DNA of 64,000 bases from Martelella mediterranea (GCF_021021415.1 NZ_JAINWJ010000004.1:186001-250000); one strand, 5' to 3'; positions 25,595 to 34,816 are shown, numbered from the stretch's first letter. Translations and numbers: made by a program. Notes: a model not told the origin generated them from the sequence alone.

Positions 25595-27046
25595 TCAGAA
25601 CTGAACCAGAATATTCTTGAACTGCCACGGGTCCTTTTCGTCCTTTTTCTCCGGGAAGAAGGTCTGGCGGCCGGTGAGCGGGGTCCAGTCGGTGTAGTGG
25701 CCTTCGACCGGGCCGAGATAGGGCATCTGGATCTCGAGGCAGCGGCGGTAGTCCATCTCGTCGGCCTCGACGATGCCGGCCTCTGGGTTTTCGAGCGCCC
25801 AGACCATGCCGGCGAGCACCGCGGAGGTCACCTGCAGCGCCGTGGCGTTCTGGTAGGGCACCAGATTGCGGGTCTCCTCCATCGAAAGCCGCGAGCCGTA
25901 CCAGTAGGCATTCTTGTCGTGGCCGTAGAGCAGCACGCCGAGCTCGTCGATGCCGGTCAGGATATCGGCTTCCTCCAGCACCAGCATTTCTTTCTGCGGC
26001 GTGCCGCCATTGCCGAACATTTCGTCGAGGGAAAGCACGGCGACATCGGCCGGATGGTAGGCGTAGTGGCAGGTCGGGCGATAGGTGACCTTGTCCTTGT
26101 CGTTGCGGACGGTGAAGAAATCGGCAATCGAGATCGACTCGTTGTGGGTGACGAGGAAGCCATATTGCGCGCCGGGCGTCGGGCACCAGCTCCTGACACG
26201 TGTGTTGGCGCCGGGCTGCTCCAGATAGATGGCGGCCTTGCAGCCCTTCCGGTGCGTCCTGGCGTTCTTCGGCATCCATTTCTCATGGGTGCCCCAGCCG
26301 AGTTCGGCCGGCTGCATGCCCTCGGCCACGAAGCCTTCCACCGACCATGTGTTCCAGAACGCATTCTGTGGGCGCAGGAATTTCGAGCGCTGGGTGTCGC
26401 GTTCGGCGATGTGAATGCCCTTGACGCCGGCTTCCTTCATCAGCGCGGCCCAGCCTTCGCGGTCGTCGGCGGCGGGCTCGGCGAAGCTCACGCCGGTCTC
26501 GCGCGCGACATCGACCAGCGCCTGCTTGACGAACCACGACACCATGCCCGGATTGGCGCCGCAGCAGGAAACGGCGGTGGTGCCGCCGGGGTTCCTGCGC
26601 TTCTCCTTGCGCACGGTCTCGCGCAGCGCGTAATTGGTGCGCTCGGCATTGCCCTGGCTTTCGTCGAAATAGAAGCCGAGCCAGGGCTCGATTACGGTGT
26701 CGATATAGAGCACGCCGAGCGAGCGGCAGAGCTTCATCAGGTCGAGCGAGGAGGTGTCGACCGACAGGTTGACGCAGAAGCCCTGGCCTTCGCCCTCGGT
26801 CAGGAGCGGTTCCAGCAGTTCCTCATAATTGTCCCTGGTCACCGCCGCGTGGATAAAGCGGACGCCGTGATTGGCGGCGAGGTTTGCGTGGGCATCGCTC
26901 GGATCGATGATGACCATGCGCGACTTGTCGAACCGGAAATGCCTTTCGATCAGCGGCAATGCGCCGCGGCCGATGGACCCGAAGCCGATCATGACGATGG
27001 GGCCGGTGATTTCGGCGTGGATCGGGAATTCCTGCTGCATTTCCAT
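25595..27046 (-). CDS. hss: Homospermidine synthase
   Basis: 483-residue NAD-dependent enzyme of the saccharopine dehydrogenase-like fold, forming homospermidine from two putrescines (or putrescine and spermidine). Dinucleotide motif PIVMIGFGSIGRGALPL (about 17-31), then VIIDPSDAH, SVDTSSLDLMKLC, IEPWLGFYFDESQ, SCCGANPGMVSWFVKQAL and GWGTHEKWMP, all typical of rhizobial Hss. Length is normal. Monocistronic: the nearest same-strand gene ends 188 bp upstream. Homospermidine is a major polyamine of Rhizobiales, supporting the lineage inference. The 188-bp upstream gap has a CTCGC...GCGAG stem but no confident promoter. Confidence 0.94.
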   Translation of the reverse strand: MEMQQEFPIHAEITGPIVMIGFGSIGRGALPLIERHFRFDKSRMVIIDPSDAHANLAANHGVRFIHAAVTRDNYEELLEPLLTEGEGQGFCVNLSVDTSSLDLMKLCRSLGVLYIDTVIEPWLGFYFDESQGNAERTNYALRETVRKEKRRNPGGTTAVSCCGANPGMVSWFVKQALVDVARETGVSFAEPAADDREGWAALMKEAGVKGIHIAERDTQRSKFLRPQNAFWNTWSVEGFVAEGMQPAELGWGTHEKWMPKNARTHRKGCKAAIYLEQPGANTRVRSWCPTPGAQYGFLVTHNESISIADFFTVRNDKDKVTYRPTCHYAYHPADVAVLSLDEMFGNGGTPQKEMLVLEEADILTGIDELGVLLYGHDKNAYWYGSRLSMEETRNLVPYQNATALQVTSAVLAGMVWALENPEAGIVEADEMDYRRCLEIQMPYLGPVEGHYTDWTPLTGRQTFFPEKKDEKDPWQFKNILVQF

Positions 27047-27234
27047 GTCCTTCTTGTTTGTCTGGCGGGCGACCGGCGGTCATTTCCAGGCTTCGCGCCG
27101 ACCGGCCTTCCGGCCGCGCTATAAAGCGGAATTGTGACGCGGCGATAATTGTTCCCTCGCGCAAAGCGAGATCACACCAACGCGTTCAAGTAAAGCGGAT
27201 TTATGGCCGCAGTTCCAGTCGTCAATGCCGATCG

Positions 27235-28143
27235 TCAGCGCAAAAGCGTTTCGAGCCAGGCGATCAGCGCCGCGATATCGGCGTCAACCATGCCCTTGTA
27301 GGCGCGCTCGTCGGCGCTCAGTCGCTGAAGCTGCGCGATCATCGCGGTCGCGATCGCCTTGCGTTCGGGATGGCGCAGAATGGCCTCAACGGGATCCATG
27401 TAGATGCGGATGGTGAACAGGATCGCGCCCGTTTCCGGCAGACGGGTCAGCGTCTGGCGCTCGACCCGCATGAAATTGGCGGCGGTCGGCCGGATGGGGC
27501 GGAACGGGTCTTCGGGCAGGTGTTTGGAAACCGGCATGGCCAGCGCATCGGCGCCCTTGAACGACCAGTTGAAGCGCTCGGCGGGCAGGCCGGGCTTGAG
27601 ATTGTCGAAGATGCGGGCAACCAGCGCGGCGTTGCGGGTGCCCACTGAGAAGCCGGGCACGTCGGCATGAACCTCGTCCATCGGCCGGCCGGCCTTTTCG
27701 GCCAGCGACCAGGAGGAGGGAAAGGCGATGAAGCCCGCAGCCAGGTGCCAGCTTCCGGCGCGATTGATCAGGATCGCGAGATCGTCCTCGATCAGCATGC
27801 CGGCGGTCATAAGTGGCGGAACGGCGGGATCGTCGAGTAAAACGGTGCGATCGAGAAAACGGAGGCGGTTGCCGTCGCGCCGGTAGATATCGGCGTGATG
27901 CGTCTCAAGATGGCCGGCAACCAGCGCTAGCGCCTCGCGGCCGGCATCGAGGCTGTCGTCATCGGCACGGAAAACCTCGTCGCGGCGGGTCGCCAGAAGG
28001 CGATCCTTTTCGGCGAGATAGCGTGCGAGATCGTCGCCGGGTTCCAGCCACTTGTCGGGATCGAGCGCGGAAAGGCCGATCGAGAACGGCTTGTAGGCGC
28101 GGCCATAGGGCATCAGCCGCAGGGCCTGTTCCTCAGTCGCCAT
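27235..28143 (-). CDS. DUF3445 / haem-dependent oxidative N-demethylase-like protein
   Basis: 302-residue member of DUF3445, a family that includes the haem-binding alpha subunit of an oxidative N-demethylase acting on dimethylamine-type compounds. Visible blocks: MPYGRAYKPFSIGLSALDPDKWLE (start), the central MLIEDDLAILIN...AGFIAFPSSWSLAEKAGRPMDEVHADVPGF, and VERQTLTRLPETGAILFTIRIYMDPV. No reductase or ferredoxin subunits are beside it. Its start overlaps the 3' end of the YciI-like gene by 11 bp, so it is the last gene of the pepF-pabB-yciI-DUF3445 cluster. Family assignment is good; enzymatic function in this organism is unproven. Confidence 0.82.
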   Translation of the reverse strand: MATEEQALRLMPYGRAYKPFSIGLSALDPDKWLEPGDDLARYLAEKDRLLATRRDEVFRADDDSLDAGREALALVAGHLETHHADIYRRDGNRLRFLDRTVLLDDPAVPPLMTAGMLIEDDLAILINRAGSWHLAAGFIAFPSSWSLAEKAGRPMDEVHADVPGFSVGTRNAALVARIFDNLKPGLPAERFNWSFKGADALAMPVSKHLPEDPFRPIRPTAANFMRVERQTLTRLPETGAILFTIRIYMDPVEAILRHPERKAIATAMIAQLQRLSADERAYKGMVDADIAALIAWLETLLR

Positions 28144-28423
28144 CCTTCAGGCCTTCAAGGGAGGGCAGCGTGCGGGTGAAATTCACCTCCGTCAGTTCGA
28201 AACTGGCGACGCCCTCCGCGACGAACGGGTCCTGCCGGCAGATTTCCTCGACCGCGGCCAGCGTCCCGCGCGCCATGATCACGCCGCCGGTGCGCGGCAC
28301 CTTGCGGCCCGATGCGAAGAAAACGCCGGTTTCATAATAGCTGTTCAGCCAGGCGATATGGCCGTCGAAATGCTTTTCCACCTCTTCGAGCGGCTGGATA
28401 TAGCTGAGGGAAATCACGATCAT
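28133..28423 (-). CDS. YciI-like protein
   Basis: 96-residue small alpha/beta protein of the YCII family (MIVISLSYIQPLEEVEKHFDGHIAWLNSYYETG...FFASGRKVPRTGGVIMARG). It has the conserved His in the FDGHIAWL region and the Asp/Glu-rich C-terminus (DPFVAEGVASFELTEVNFTR). YCII proteins are ferredoxin-like folds, some with hydrolase or dechlorinase activity; most have no known role. ATG 28423 lies 7 bp after the pabB stop. The gene overlaps the next one by 11 bp, implying coupled translation. Confidence 0.85.
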   Translation of the reverse strand: MIVISLSYIQPLEEVEKHFDGHIAWLNSYYETGVFFASGRKVPRTGGVIMARGTLAAVEEICRQDPFVAEGVASFELTEVNFTRTLPSLEGLKDGD

Positions 28424-28430
28424 GGCAAAC

Positions 28431-29579
28431 TCACTCGGCGGCAGTGGCAAGGGGCGCGGGGGTGGCGAAACGGGCTTTCAGCAGGGCTTCCTCATACTCG
28501 CCGGCCGCCGTTGAATCGAGCACCACGCCGCCGCCGACATTGAAAATCGCCCGCCCGTAATCGTAGAGGCTCACGGTGCGGATTGCCACATTGAACTGCA
28601 TCGCACCGTCCGGCGCGATATGGCCGATCGCCCCGCAATAGGCGCCGCGCTGGCTGCCCTCCAGCTCGTGCAGGATTTTCATCGCGGAAATCTTCGGCGC
28701 GCCGGTGATCGAGCCGCAGGGAAACAGCGCGCGGAAGATCGCCTCGATCGTGGTGCCCGGGTGAAGCCTGGCGCGCACCTTGCTCACCATCTGGTGCAGG
28801 GTCGGGTAGGTCTCGATTTCGAACAGCTTTGGCACGTGGACCGAGCCCGGCTCGGCGATCCGCGAGATGTCGTTTCTGAGCAGGTCGACGATCATGCAGT
28901 TTTCGGCCAGCATCTTGTCGTCCTCGCCCATCGCCGCAATGATCGCCGCATCCTCCTCCGGAGTTCCGCCGCGCGGAGCGGTGCCCTTCATCGGATGGGT
29001 TTCGATCGTGCCGTCGGCATCGGCGCGGAAGAACAGTTCCGGCGAGCGCGACAGGATGCGCGGGCCGGCGAGGTCGACATAGGCGGCATAACGCACCGGC
29101 TGCTGTCGGGCCAGCCCGTGAAAAGCCGCCAGCGGATCGCCGCTCCAGCGTGCATGGACCGGAAAGGTCAGATTGCCCTGATAGCAATCGCCGGCCATCA
29201 GATGCGCATGCAGGCGCTCGAAACGAGGGCGATAATCCTCAAAGCTCCAGACGGGCCGGATGTCCGTCAGGAAGCCGGTTTCGGGCTGGAGCGCCGGCGG
29301 GGCGGCCTGCTCCGGCGCCTCGAAGACGCCGAAGCAGAAAAATGGCAGGTCCGCCCTTTCCGGCGCAAGACTTGCAAGCGCCGGTTCGAGCAGAAAACCC
29401 GCCTCGTAGGACATGTAGCCCGCCAGGAAGCGGCCGGAGGCCCTGGCCGCCTCCATCCGTTGAAGTGCAGGAATAAAGTCCTCGGCGGCTTCGGCGACGA
29501 TGAGTTCTTCGGGCGCGCGAAAGCTGAGCATCCGACCCGAAAGATCGTCGCAGAAAACGACCTGCTGCCCGCGCGTCAT
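28431..29579 (-). CDS. pabB: Aminodeoxychorismate synthase component I
   Basis: 382-residue chorismate-utilising enzyme that, with PabA, makes 4-amino-4-deoxychorismate for p-aminobenzoate and folate. Conserved segments: GDCYQGNLTFPV (about 151-162), ILSRSPELFF, HPMKGTAPRG, ENCMIVDLLRNDISRI, FPCGSITGAPKISAMKILHELE and the C-terminal GGGVVLDSTAAGEYEEALLKA. Shorter than E. coli PabB because the N-terminal domain is reduced. No fused PabC lyase domain is seen. It begins 1 bp from the pepF stop, giving a tight operon. Anthranilate synthase was considered, but the short N-terminus favours PabB. Confidence 0.9.
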   Translation of the reverse strand: MTRGQQVVFCDDLSGRMLSFRAPEELIVAEAAEDFIPALQRMEAARASGRFLAGYMSYEAGFLLEPALASLAPERADLPFFCFGVFEAPEQAAPPALQPETGFLTDIRPVWSFEDYRPRFERLHAHLMAGDCYQGNLTFPVHARWSGDPLAAFHGLARQQPVRYAAYVDLAGPRILSRSPELFFRADADGTIETHPMKGTAPRGGTPEEDAAIIAAMGEDDKMLAENCMIVDLLRNDISRIAEPGSVHVPKLFEIETYPTLHQMVSKVRARLHPGTTIEAIFRALFPCGSITGAPKISAMKILHELEGSQRGAYCGAIGHIAPDGAMQFNVAIRTVSLYDYGRAIFNVGGGVVLDSTAAGEYEEALLKARFATPAPLATAAE

Positions 29580-29580
29580 G

Positions 29581-31422
29581 TCACTCCAGCGCTTCGAGTT
29601 CGTCGATCAACCCCTCGATCATCGACAGCCCCTTGCCCCAGAAGGCGGGATCGGAGGCATCGAGACCGAACGGCTTCAGCAGTTCGGAATGATGCTTGGT
29701 GCCGCCGGCCGTCAGCATGTCGAAATACTTGTCCTGGAAGCCGGTTTCGGCGTTTTGGTAGACGGCGTAGAGCGAGTTCACCAGGCAATCGCCGAAGGCA
29801 TAGGCATAGACGTAGAACGGCGAGTGGATGAAGTGAGGCACATAGCTCCAATAGGTCTCGTAGCCGTCGGCGAGCTTGATCGCCGGACCCAGGCTTTCGC
29901 CCTGCACCGACATCCACATTTCGGAAATCTGGTCCTCGGTCAGCTCGCCCTCGCGGCGCGCGGTGTGGACCTTGCGCTCAAACTGGTAGAAGGCGATTTG
30001 GCGCACGACCGTGTTGATCATGTCCTCCACCTTCTGCGCCAGCATGGCCTTGCGGGTGGCCTTGTCCGCAGTCTTGGCCAGAAGCGCGCGGAAGGTCAGC
30101 ATTTCGCCGAAGACCGAGGCGGTTTCGGCAAGTGTGAGCGGCGTCGAGCACATCAGCGCGCCCTGCTTGGCGGCGAGCACCTGATGGACGCCGTGGCCTA
30201 GCTCATGGGCGAGCGTCATCACGTCGCGCGGTTTGCCGAGATAGTTGACGAGCACGTAAGGATGCGCGGAGGGCACGGTCGGGTGGGCGAAGGCGCCCGT
30301 GCGCTTGCCGGGCCGGATCGGGGCGTCGATCCAGCGCTCGTCGAAGAAGCGCTGCGCGATGCCGCCCATTTCCGGCGAGAACGCGCCATAGGCCGAAAGC
30401 ACGGTCTCGCGCGCCTCCTCCCACGGGATCACCCGTTCGGCGGTGTCGGGCAGGGGCGCGTTGCGGTCCCAGTAGTTCATCTGGTCCATGCCGAGCCATT
30501 TCGCCTTCATCGCGTAATAACGGTGGGACAGGCGCGGATAGGCCTCGCGCACGGCCTCCGTCAGCGCATCCACCACCTCGCGCTCGACGCGGTTGGAAAG
30601 GTGGCGGCTGTCGGCGATATCCTCGAAGGCGTGCCAGCGGCTGTTGATCTCGGTATCCTTGGCGACCGTGTTCATGATCAGCGAGAAAGTCGGCAGATTG
30701 TCCTTGAAGGTGGCGGCAAGCGCCTCGGCGGCCTTGCGGCGCACCGGCTCCTTGTTGTCGGACAACAGGTTGAGCGCCTTTTCGATCGGCATTTCCTCAC
30801 CGTCGACGGTGAAACGCATCTTGTCCATGGTCTGGTCGAACAGGCGGTTGAAGGTCTGGCTGCCGGTCGTCGACTTTTCCATGAAGAGCTGTTCGAGCCG
30901 GTCGTCGAGCTGGTGCGGCTTTTCCTTTCTGAGGTCCAGCACCCAGGGCCGGTAGCGGGCAAAGCGCGGATCGTCCGCAAGCGCCTTTTCAATCGCTTCC
31001 TCGGAAAGCCGGTTCAGTTCGAGTTCGAAGAACAGCAGATCGGCGTAGATTTCGGTGATCCGGGTCGAGGTGTCGCCATAAAGCTTGCGCAGCGCCGGGT
31101 CGGCCGCATTGGCATAATAGGAAAGGCCCGCGAACGAGCCGAGCCGGCCGAGCGTGTCGCCGATCGCCTCATAGGTCTCGGTCGCAGCCCCCAGCCCGTC
31201 ATCGCCGGATTTGCCGGCGGCATCGGCCAGATGGCCCTTCCAGCGTTCGGAAAAAGCGCGGGCCTTTCTGGCGGCGTCATCGAAATCCCCGGCGAATTCG
31301 GGCGATGTCGCGCCCAGGTAGAGATGCGTCAGGTCCCATTCAGGCAGAGCGCCAAGTTCCGGGCTTTCCGCCCTGCCGGCGGCGGCGTCGGCGGGAAGGG
31401 AAGGGAAACGGGGATTGAACAT
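29581..31422 (-). CDS. pepF: Oligoendopeptidase F (M3 family)
   Basis: 613-residue cytoplasmic zinc metallopeptidase cleaving oligopeptides. The active-site helix LAHELGHGVHQ lies at about residues 400-410 (zinc His pair and catalytic Glu), with the third ligand in ETASVFGEMLTF. The N-terminal PepF domain (ELGALPEWDLTHLYLG) is typical of the pepF/M3B clade. First gene of a minus-strand cluster with pabB, yciI and DUF3445. Length is normal and no signal peptide is seen. Confidence 0.93.
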   Translation of the reverse strand: MFNPRFPSLPADAAAGRAESPELGALPEWDLTHLYLGATSPEFAGDFDDAARKARAFSERWKGHLADAAGKSGDDGLGAATETYEAIGDTLGRLGSFAGLSYYANAADPALRKLYGDTSTRITEIYADLLFFELELNRLSEEAIEKALADDPRFARYRPWVLDLRKEKPHQLDDRLEQLFMEKSTTGSQTFNRLFDQTMDKMRFTVDGEEMPIEKALNLLSDNKEPVRRKAAEALAATFKDNLPTFSLIMNTVAKDTEINSRWHAFEDIADSRHLSNRVEREVVDALTEAVREAYPRLSHRYYAMKAKWLGMDQMNYWDRNAPLPDTAERVIPWEEARETVLSAYGAFSPEMGGIAQRFFDERWIDAPIRPGKRTGAFAHPTVPSAHPYVLVNYLGKPRDVMTLAHELGHGVHQVLAAKQGALMCSTPLTLAETASVFGEMLTFRALLAKTADKATRKAMLAQKVEDMINTVVRQIAFYQFERKVHTARREGELTEDQISEMWMSVQGESLGPAIKLADGYETYWSYVPHFIHSPFYVYAYAFGDCLVNSLYAVYQNAETGFQDKYFDMLTAGGTKHHSELLKPFGLDASDPAFWGKGLSMIEGLIDELEALE

Positions 31423-31793
31423 GGGGCTGCCTTTCGTGATGTGTCATTCGCCACAACATATGGTTCGTGCTCGCCGCTCGCAACGCCGGAATTTCCGCGG
31501 CGATTTGGGCTTGCGCGGAGGGCGGGCGCGACGAAGACACAGAAGCATAAAATTGAGCGGTGGAGTTGATCTGAAACAAGGGGTTAACTCTTGTGTAAGC
31601 TTAATCAGATATGACGATGGTTGGAAATTAACGGAATGTTGCCTATAAAAGGCGACCTGAAATTGTGTCGGAAAATCGCCTCGTTTGCGCCGCATTGCGC
31701 CTTCAGAAAAGAGGTTCTAATCTCTTGTGTCGGCATAAGCCTTGCGCTCGGGGGAGCCTTCGGGACGTTCAGAGAATCCAGGGAGAGTCCGGT
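31423..31793. other. 371-bp divergent intergenic region, relatively AT-rich
   Basis: Separates divergent pepF and the DUF882 gene. It contains an imperfect palindrome around GTTGCCTATAAAAGGCGAC (31635-31653) that could include a -10-like TATAAA. No gene in it is convincing; a longer frame upstream of the DUF882 start lacks a ribosome-binding site and does not look like protein. Confidence 0.5.
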
Positions 31794-33452
31794 TTGACTA
31801 TCCGTCCATATCGCGCGTTCTTGCGTCGGACATTTGCTGTACTGGCCGTACTGGCGGCGACGCTGTGCTTTTTCGGCGGCGTCGAGGCGCGTGCGGAAAC
31901 CCGGACACTCAAGATTTATTACATCCATACCGGCGAGAAGGCCGAGATCACCTTCAAGCGCAATGGCCGCTACGACAAGAAGGGGCTCGAACAGCTCAAC
32001 TGGTTCCTGCGCGACTGGCGTCGCAAGGAGCCGACCAACATGGATCCGCGCCTGTTCGATCTGGTATGGGAAGTCTATCAGCAGGTCGGTGCGACCGATT
32101 ACATCAATGTCGTTTCCGCCTATCGCTCGCCGGAAACCAACGCGATGCTGCGCGCGAACAGCTCCGGCGTGGCCAAGAAATCCCAGCACATGCTCGGCAA
32201 GGCCATGGACTTCTTCATTCCGGGCGTGCCGCTGGCCAAGCTGCGCGCAACCGCGATGAAAATGCAGCGCGGCGGGGTTGGCTACTATCCGAAATCCGGT
32301 TCTCCCTTCGTGCATCTCGATGTGGCGAGCGTGCGCGCCTGGCCGCGCATGAGCCGCAACCAGCTCGTGGCGCTGTTCCCGGAGGGGCACACCCTGCATC
32401 TGCCCGCCGACGGCAAGCCGCTGCCGGGCTACAATGAGGCGCTGGCCGAGTACAAGGCCAAGGGCGCGGTCGGATCGTCGCAGCCCGTCCAGGTCGCAAG
32501 CGCGGATGATGGCGACGAGGATGAACGTCCGAACCTGCTCTCCATGCTGTTCGGCAAGAGGGACAAGGGCGATGCCGAACCGCCGACGCCGAGCAGGCCC
32601 TCGCGCCAGCAGGCTCAGCCGCAGCGTCAGGCTGAACCCGCCCAGCGTCCCGTCGATATCCTGACGGCGGCGGTGACCTTCGACAATCTCGACATTCCGC
32701 TGCCGCTCAGCAGGCCGAGCGCCGGCGAGGCCGGTCTTGGAACGCCGCTCGCGACCGCGCTGGTCGACCCGACGCCGACCGCGGCCGAAACGGCTACCGA
32801 TCCGGCCCTGGCTCTGGCCGCCGCCGATGTGCCGCTGCCGCAGACCCGTCCGTCCACGCTTGGGCCGGAAGAGGGCGTGTCCGTCGCCGATATTCTTGTC
32901 TCGGAGGCCGCCGATCCGGTGGCTGCGGCGCCCGCAACCGAGGTTGCCGCCCTGCAAACGGATGATCCTGCGTTCAACGGCGATCGCTTCGGCCTGTTCG
33001 ATGGCGACGTGCCGGTGCCCAGCCCCCGTCTTGCCTATGCCGAAACCGGCGGCGCGGCGATGGGCGTCAACGCGGCTCCAACGCCAAGGCCCACGCTCGC
33101 CTCGGCCGCGCCGGCAACTGAAGCTCCGATCGACGATGCCCGGACCGAGCTTGCCCGCAAGCTTGCGGCGATGGGGGAGACGACCGAACTCGCCTATAAT
33201 GAAGATGCCGACTTCCGCACGCTGTTCAAGCCAACGGCCGCGCGCATCAATGCCGCCGCTCCCGCTGCCCCGCAAAAGGGCGGGCGTCCGGGCGATGCTG
33301 TGCCGCTGGCATCATCGCATGATAATATAACGCCGAAACTGGGTAATAATAATCAGGTTTTGACTGAGTCGGCCCAAGTTTTAGTTGGCTCTAAAAATAA
33401 GGCGCAAGATAGCCAGACCGTCGTTCAGTATTTTGACTCCGCAAGGTTCTGA
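31794..33452 (+). CDS. Exported DUF882 protein (peptidase M15-like fold) with long C-terminal tail
   Basis: 552 residues from TTG 31794, chosen because GGGAG lies upstream and the resulting N-terminus (TIRPYRAFLRRTFAVLAVLAATLCFFGG...ARAE) is a signal peptide with cleavage near ARAE. The DUF882 domain follows (about 35-190): LKIYYIHTGEKAEITF, VVSAYRSPETNAMLR, SQHMLGKAMDFFIPG, GVGYYPKSGSPFVHLDVASVRAWPR. The SxHxxGKAxDF and HLD motifs keep the zinc ligands of M15A/YcbK peptidases, so a periplasmic murein endopeptidase role is plausible. The rest (about 200-552) is Pro/Ala/Thr-rich and probably disordered. The last ~45 residues are coded by DNA of about 42 percent GC, far below the rest. Confidence 0.85.
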   Translation: MTIRPYRAFLRRTFAVLAVLAATLCFFGGVEARAETRTLKIYYIHTGEKAEITFKRNGRYDKKGLEQLNWFLRDWRRKEPTNMDPRLFDLVWEVYQQVGATDYINVVSAYRSPETNAMLRANSSGVAKKSQHMLGKAMDFFIPGVPLAKLRATAMKMQRGGVGYYPKSGSPFVHLDVASVRAWPRMSRNQLVALFPEGHTLHLPADGKPLPGYNEALAEYKAKGAVGSSQPVQVASADDGDEDERPNLLSMLFGKRDKGDAEPPTPSRPSRQQAQPQRQAEPAQRPVDILTAAVTFDNLDIPLPLSRPSAGEAGLGTPLATALVDPTPTAAETATDPALALAAADVPLPQTRPSTLGPEEGVSVADILVSEAADPVAAAPATEVAALQTDDPAFNGDRFGLFDGDVPVPSPRLAYAETGGAAMGVNAAPTPRPTLASAAPATEAPIDDARTELARKLAAMGETTELAYNEDADFRTLFKPTAARINAAAPAAPQKGGRPGDAVPLASSHDNITPKLGNNNQVLTESAQVLVGSKNKAQDSQTVVQYFDSARF

Positions 33453-33513
33453 TTCCATTGTTTTAAGAAATGGACTACTTGCCGGCCTACTGACTTTGAC
33501 GTAATGTGCCGCG

Positions 33514-33768
33514 ATGAGCAGATTCGATCCCTTTGTCGCAATTGCGGACCCCAATCGGCGCCATCTTTTGATGGCGCTTCGTCGTGAACCCAAGACAGTT
33601 ACCGAACTGTCGGAGGGGCTCCCCATCAGCAGGCCTGCGGTTTCGCAGCATCTGAAGGCGCTGCTCGACAGTGACCTGGTGCGGGTCACGCCCGTGGGCA
33701 CAAAACGGTTCTATGCCATCAACCCCGAAGGGTTCGCCAGCCTTAATGCCTGGATACGCCAGTTCTGA
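33514..33768 (+). CDS. Small ArsR-family HTH protein
   Basis: 84-residue protein that is essentially only a winged helix-turn-helix: FDPFVAIADPNRRHLLMALRREPKTVTELSEGLPISRPAVSQHLKALLDSDLVRVTPVGTKRFYAINPEGF. The recognition helix is ISRPAVSQHLKALLD. There is no CXCXXC-type metal site, so it is not a classical arsenic sensor; it is closer to the SdpR-like or AHSA1-linked ArsR group. It ends 19 bp before the convergent LacI gene. No partner gene is adjacent on its strand. Base composition is intermediate between the AT-rich upstream tail and the genome norm. Confidence 0.82.
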   Translation: MSRFDPFVAIADPNRRHLLMALRREPKTVTELSEGLPISRPAVSQHLKALLDSDLVRVTPVGTKRFYAINPEGFASLNAWIRQF

Positions 33769-33787
33769 GCGATTCGGGCTGCGGGGA

Positions 33788-34816
33788 TCAGTCCGGGGCC
33801 CGTCCGGTTGAGGACCGGACCACGAGCTCCGGCCGCCACAATTCGCCGAAATCATCCGTCTCCGTGCCGTTTATGCGTTTGATCAGCCGCTCGGCGATCC
33901 GTTTGCCGGCGGTGCGCAGCGATGAGCGCGTGGTCGTCAGCGGCACGCTGAAGAGTTCCGGGCGCAGCAGCGGCAGGACATCGTCATAGGATATCAGCGA
34001 GATGTCCTCGCCGAGCGTCATGCCGGCCGCCTCGATCGCGCGCACGATGCCGAGCGCCTGTATCATGCTGGAACAGACAATCGCGCTCGGCGTTTCGGCG
34101 AGCGCCAGAAACCGCTCGGCGGCGCGCTGCCCGTCGGCTTCCGTCATCTGCGTCGAAACATGAAAGCGGGGTTCGAGCGCAAGCCCGGCCTCGCGGCAGG
34201 CCTTGGCGACGCCATCGCGGCGCCTGATGGCGAAGCCGAAATTTTCATCGCCATTGATCAGGGCGATGCGGCGGTGGCCAAGCTGCAGCAGCAGCCGGGT
34301 CGCATCGTAAAACGCGGCCTCGTTGTCGACATCGAGCGAGGGATAGGCATGCGGCGCATCGAAGAACCGGCCATGGACGATGAACGGCAGGCCGAAGGAT
34401 TCCATCAAATCGATGCGCTGGTCGTTCTCGCGGATATAGGCGAGGCACAACCCGTCGACATAGCCGCTGGTGGCAAGGCTGCGAAGCGCGGTGACCTCGT
34501 CGGCGGGGTCGGAGGGCATGACGACAAGGTGGAAATCCTCCGTCTGCGCCTGCTCGCCGAGCCCGTTCAGGAATTCGCCAAAGTGCAGATCTGAGATCAC
34601 CTGGTCGCCGATCGGCATCAGAAGGCCGATCGAGCCGGCCTTGCCGGTCGCCAGCCGCTGGGCAGTCCGGTTTGGGCGGTAGCCGGTTTCGCGCGCGGCC
34701 TTCATCACGCGTTCGCGCGTGGCGGCGTTGACTTCCGGATAGCCGTTCAGGGCGCGGCTGACCGTGGTCGGAGACAGGCCGAGCCGGGCCGACAATTGCT
34801 TCAGGTTCACATCCAT
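33788..34816 (-). CDS. aglR: LacI-family regulator of the alpha-glucoside operon
   Basis: 342-residue LacI/GalR repressor. Headpiece VNLKQLSARLGLSPTTVSRALNGYPEVNAATRERVMKAARETGYRPNRTAQRLATG (about 3-58) precedes a periplasmic-binding-like effector domain (GSIGLLMPIGDQVISDLHFGEFL...). Divergent from aglE with 424 bp between. By analogy to Sinorhizobium meliloti AglR, it would repress aglEFGAK until an alpha-glucoside is present. Three CAAAGCG-containing palindromes in the intergenic space are likely operators. Confidence 0.9.
   Translation of the reverse strand: MDVNLKQLSARLGLSPTTVSRALNGYPEVNAATRERVMKAARETGYRPNRTAQRLATGKAGSIGLLMPIGDQVISDLHFGEFLNGLGEQAQTEDFHLVVMPSDPADEVTALRSLATSGYVDGLCLAYIRENDQRIDLMESFGLPFIVHGRFFDAPHAYPSLDVDNEAAFYDATRLLLQLGHRRIALINGDENFGFAIRRRDGVAKACREAGLALEPRFHVSTQMTEADGQRAAERFLALAETPSAIVCSSMIQALGIVRAIEAAGMTLGEDISLISYDDVLPLLRPELFSVPLTTTRSSLRTAGKRIAERLIKRINGTETDDFGELWRPELVVRSSTGRAPD

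Noticed and set aside
31605-33275. 556-codon minus-strand frame opposite the DUF882 gene
   Set aside because: Shadow of the Pro/Ala-rich coding region; no ribosome-binding site and arginine-rich nonsense composition.
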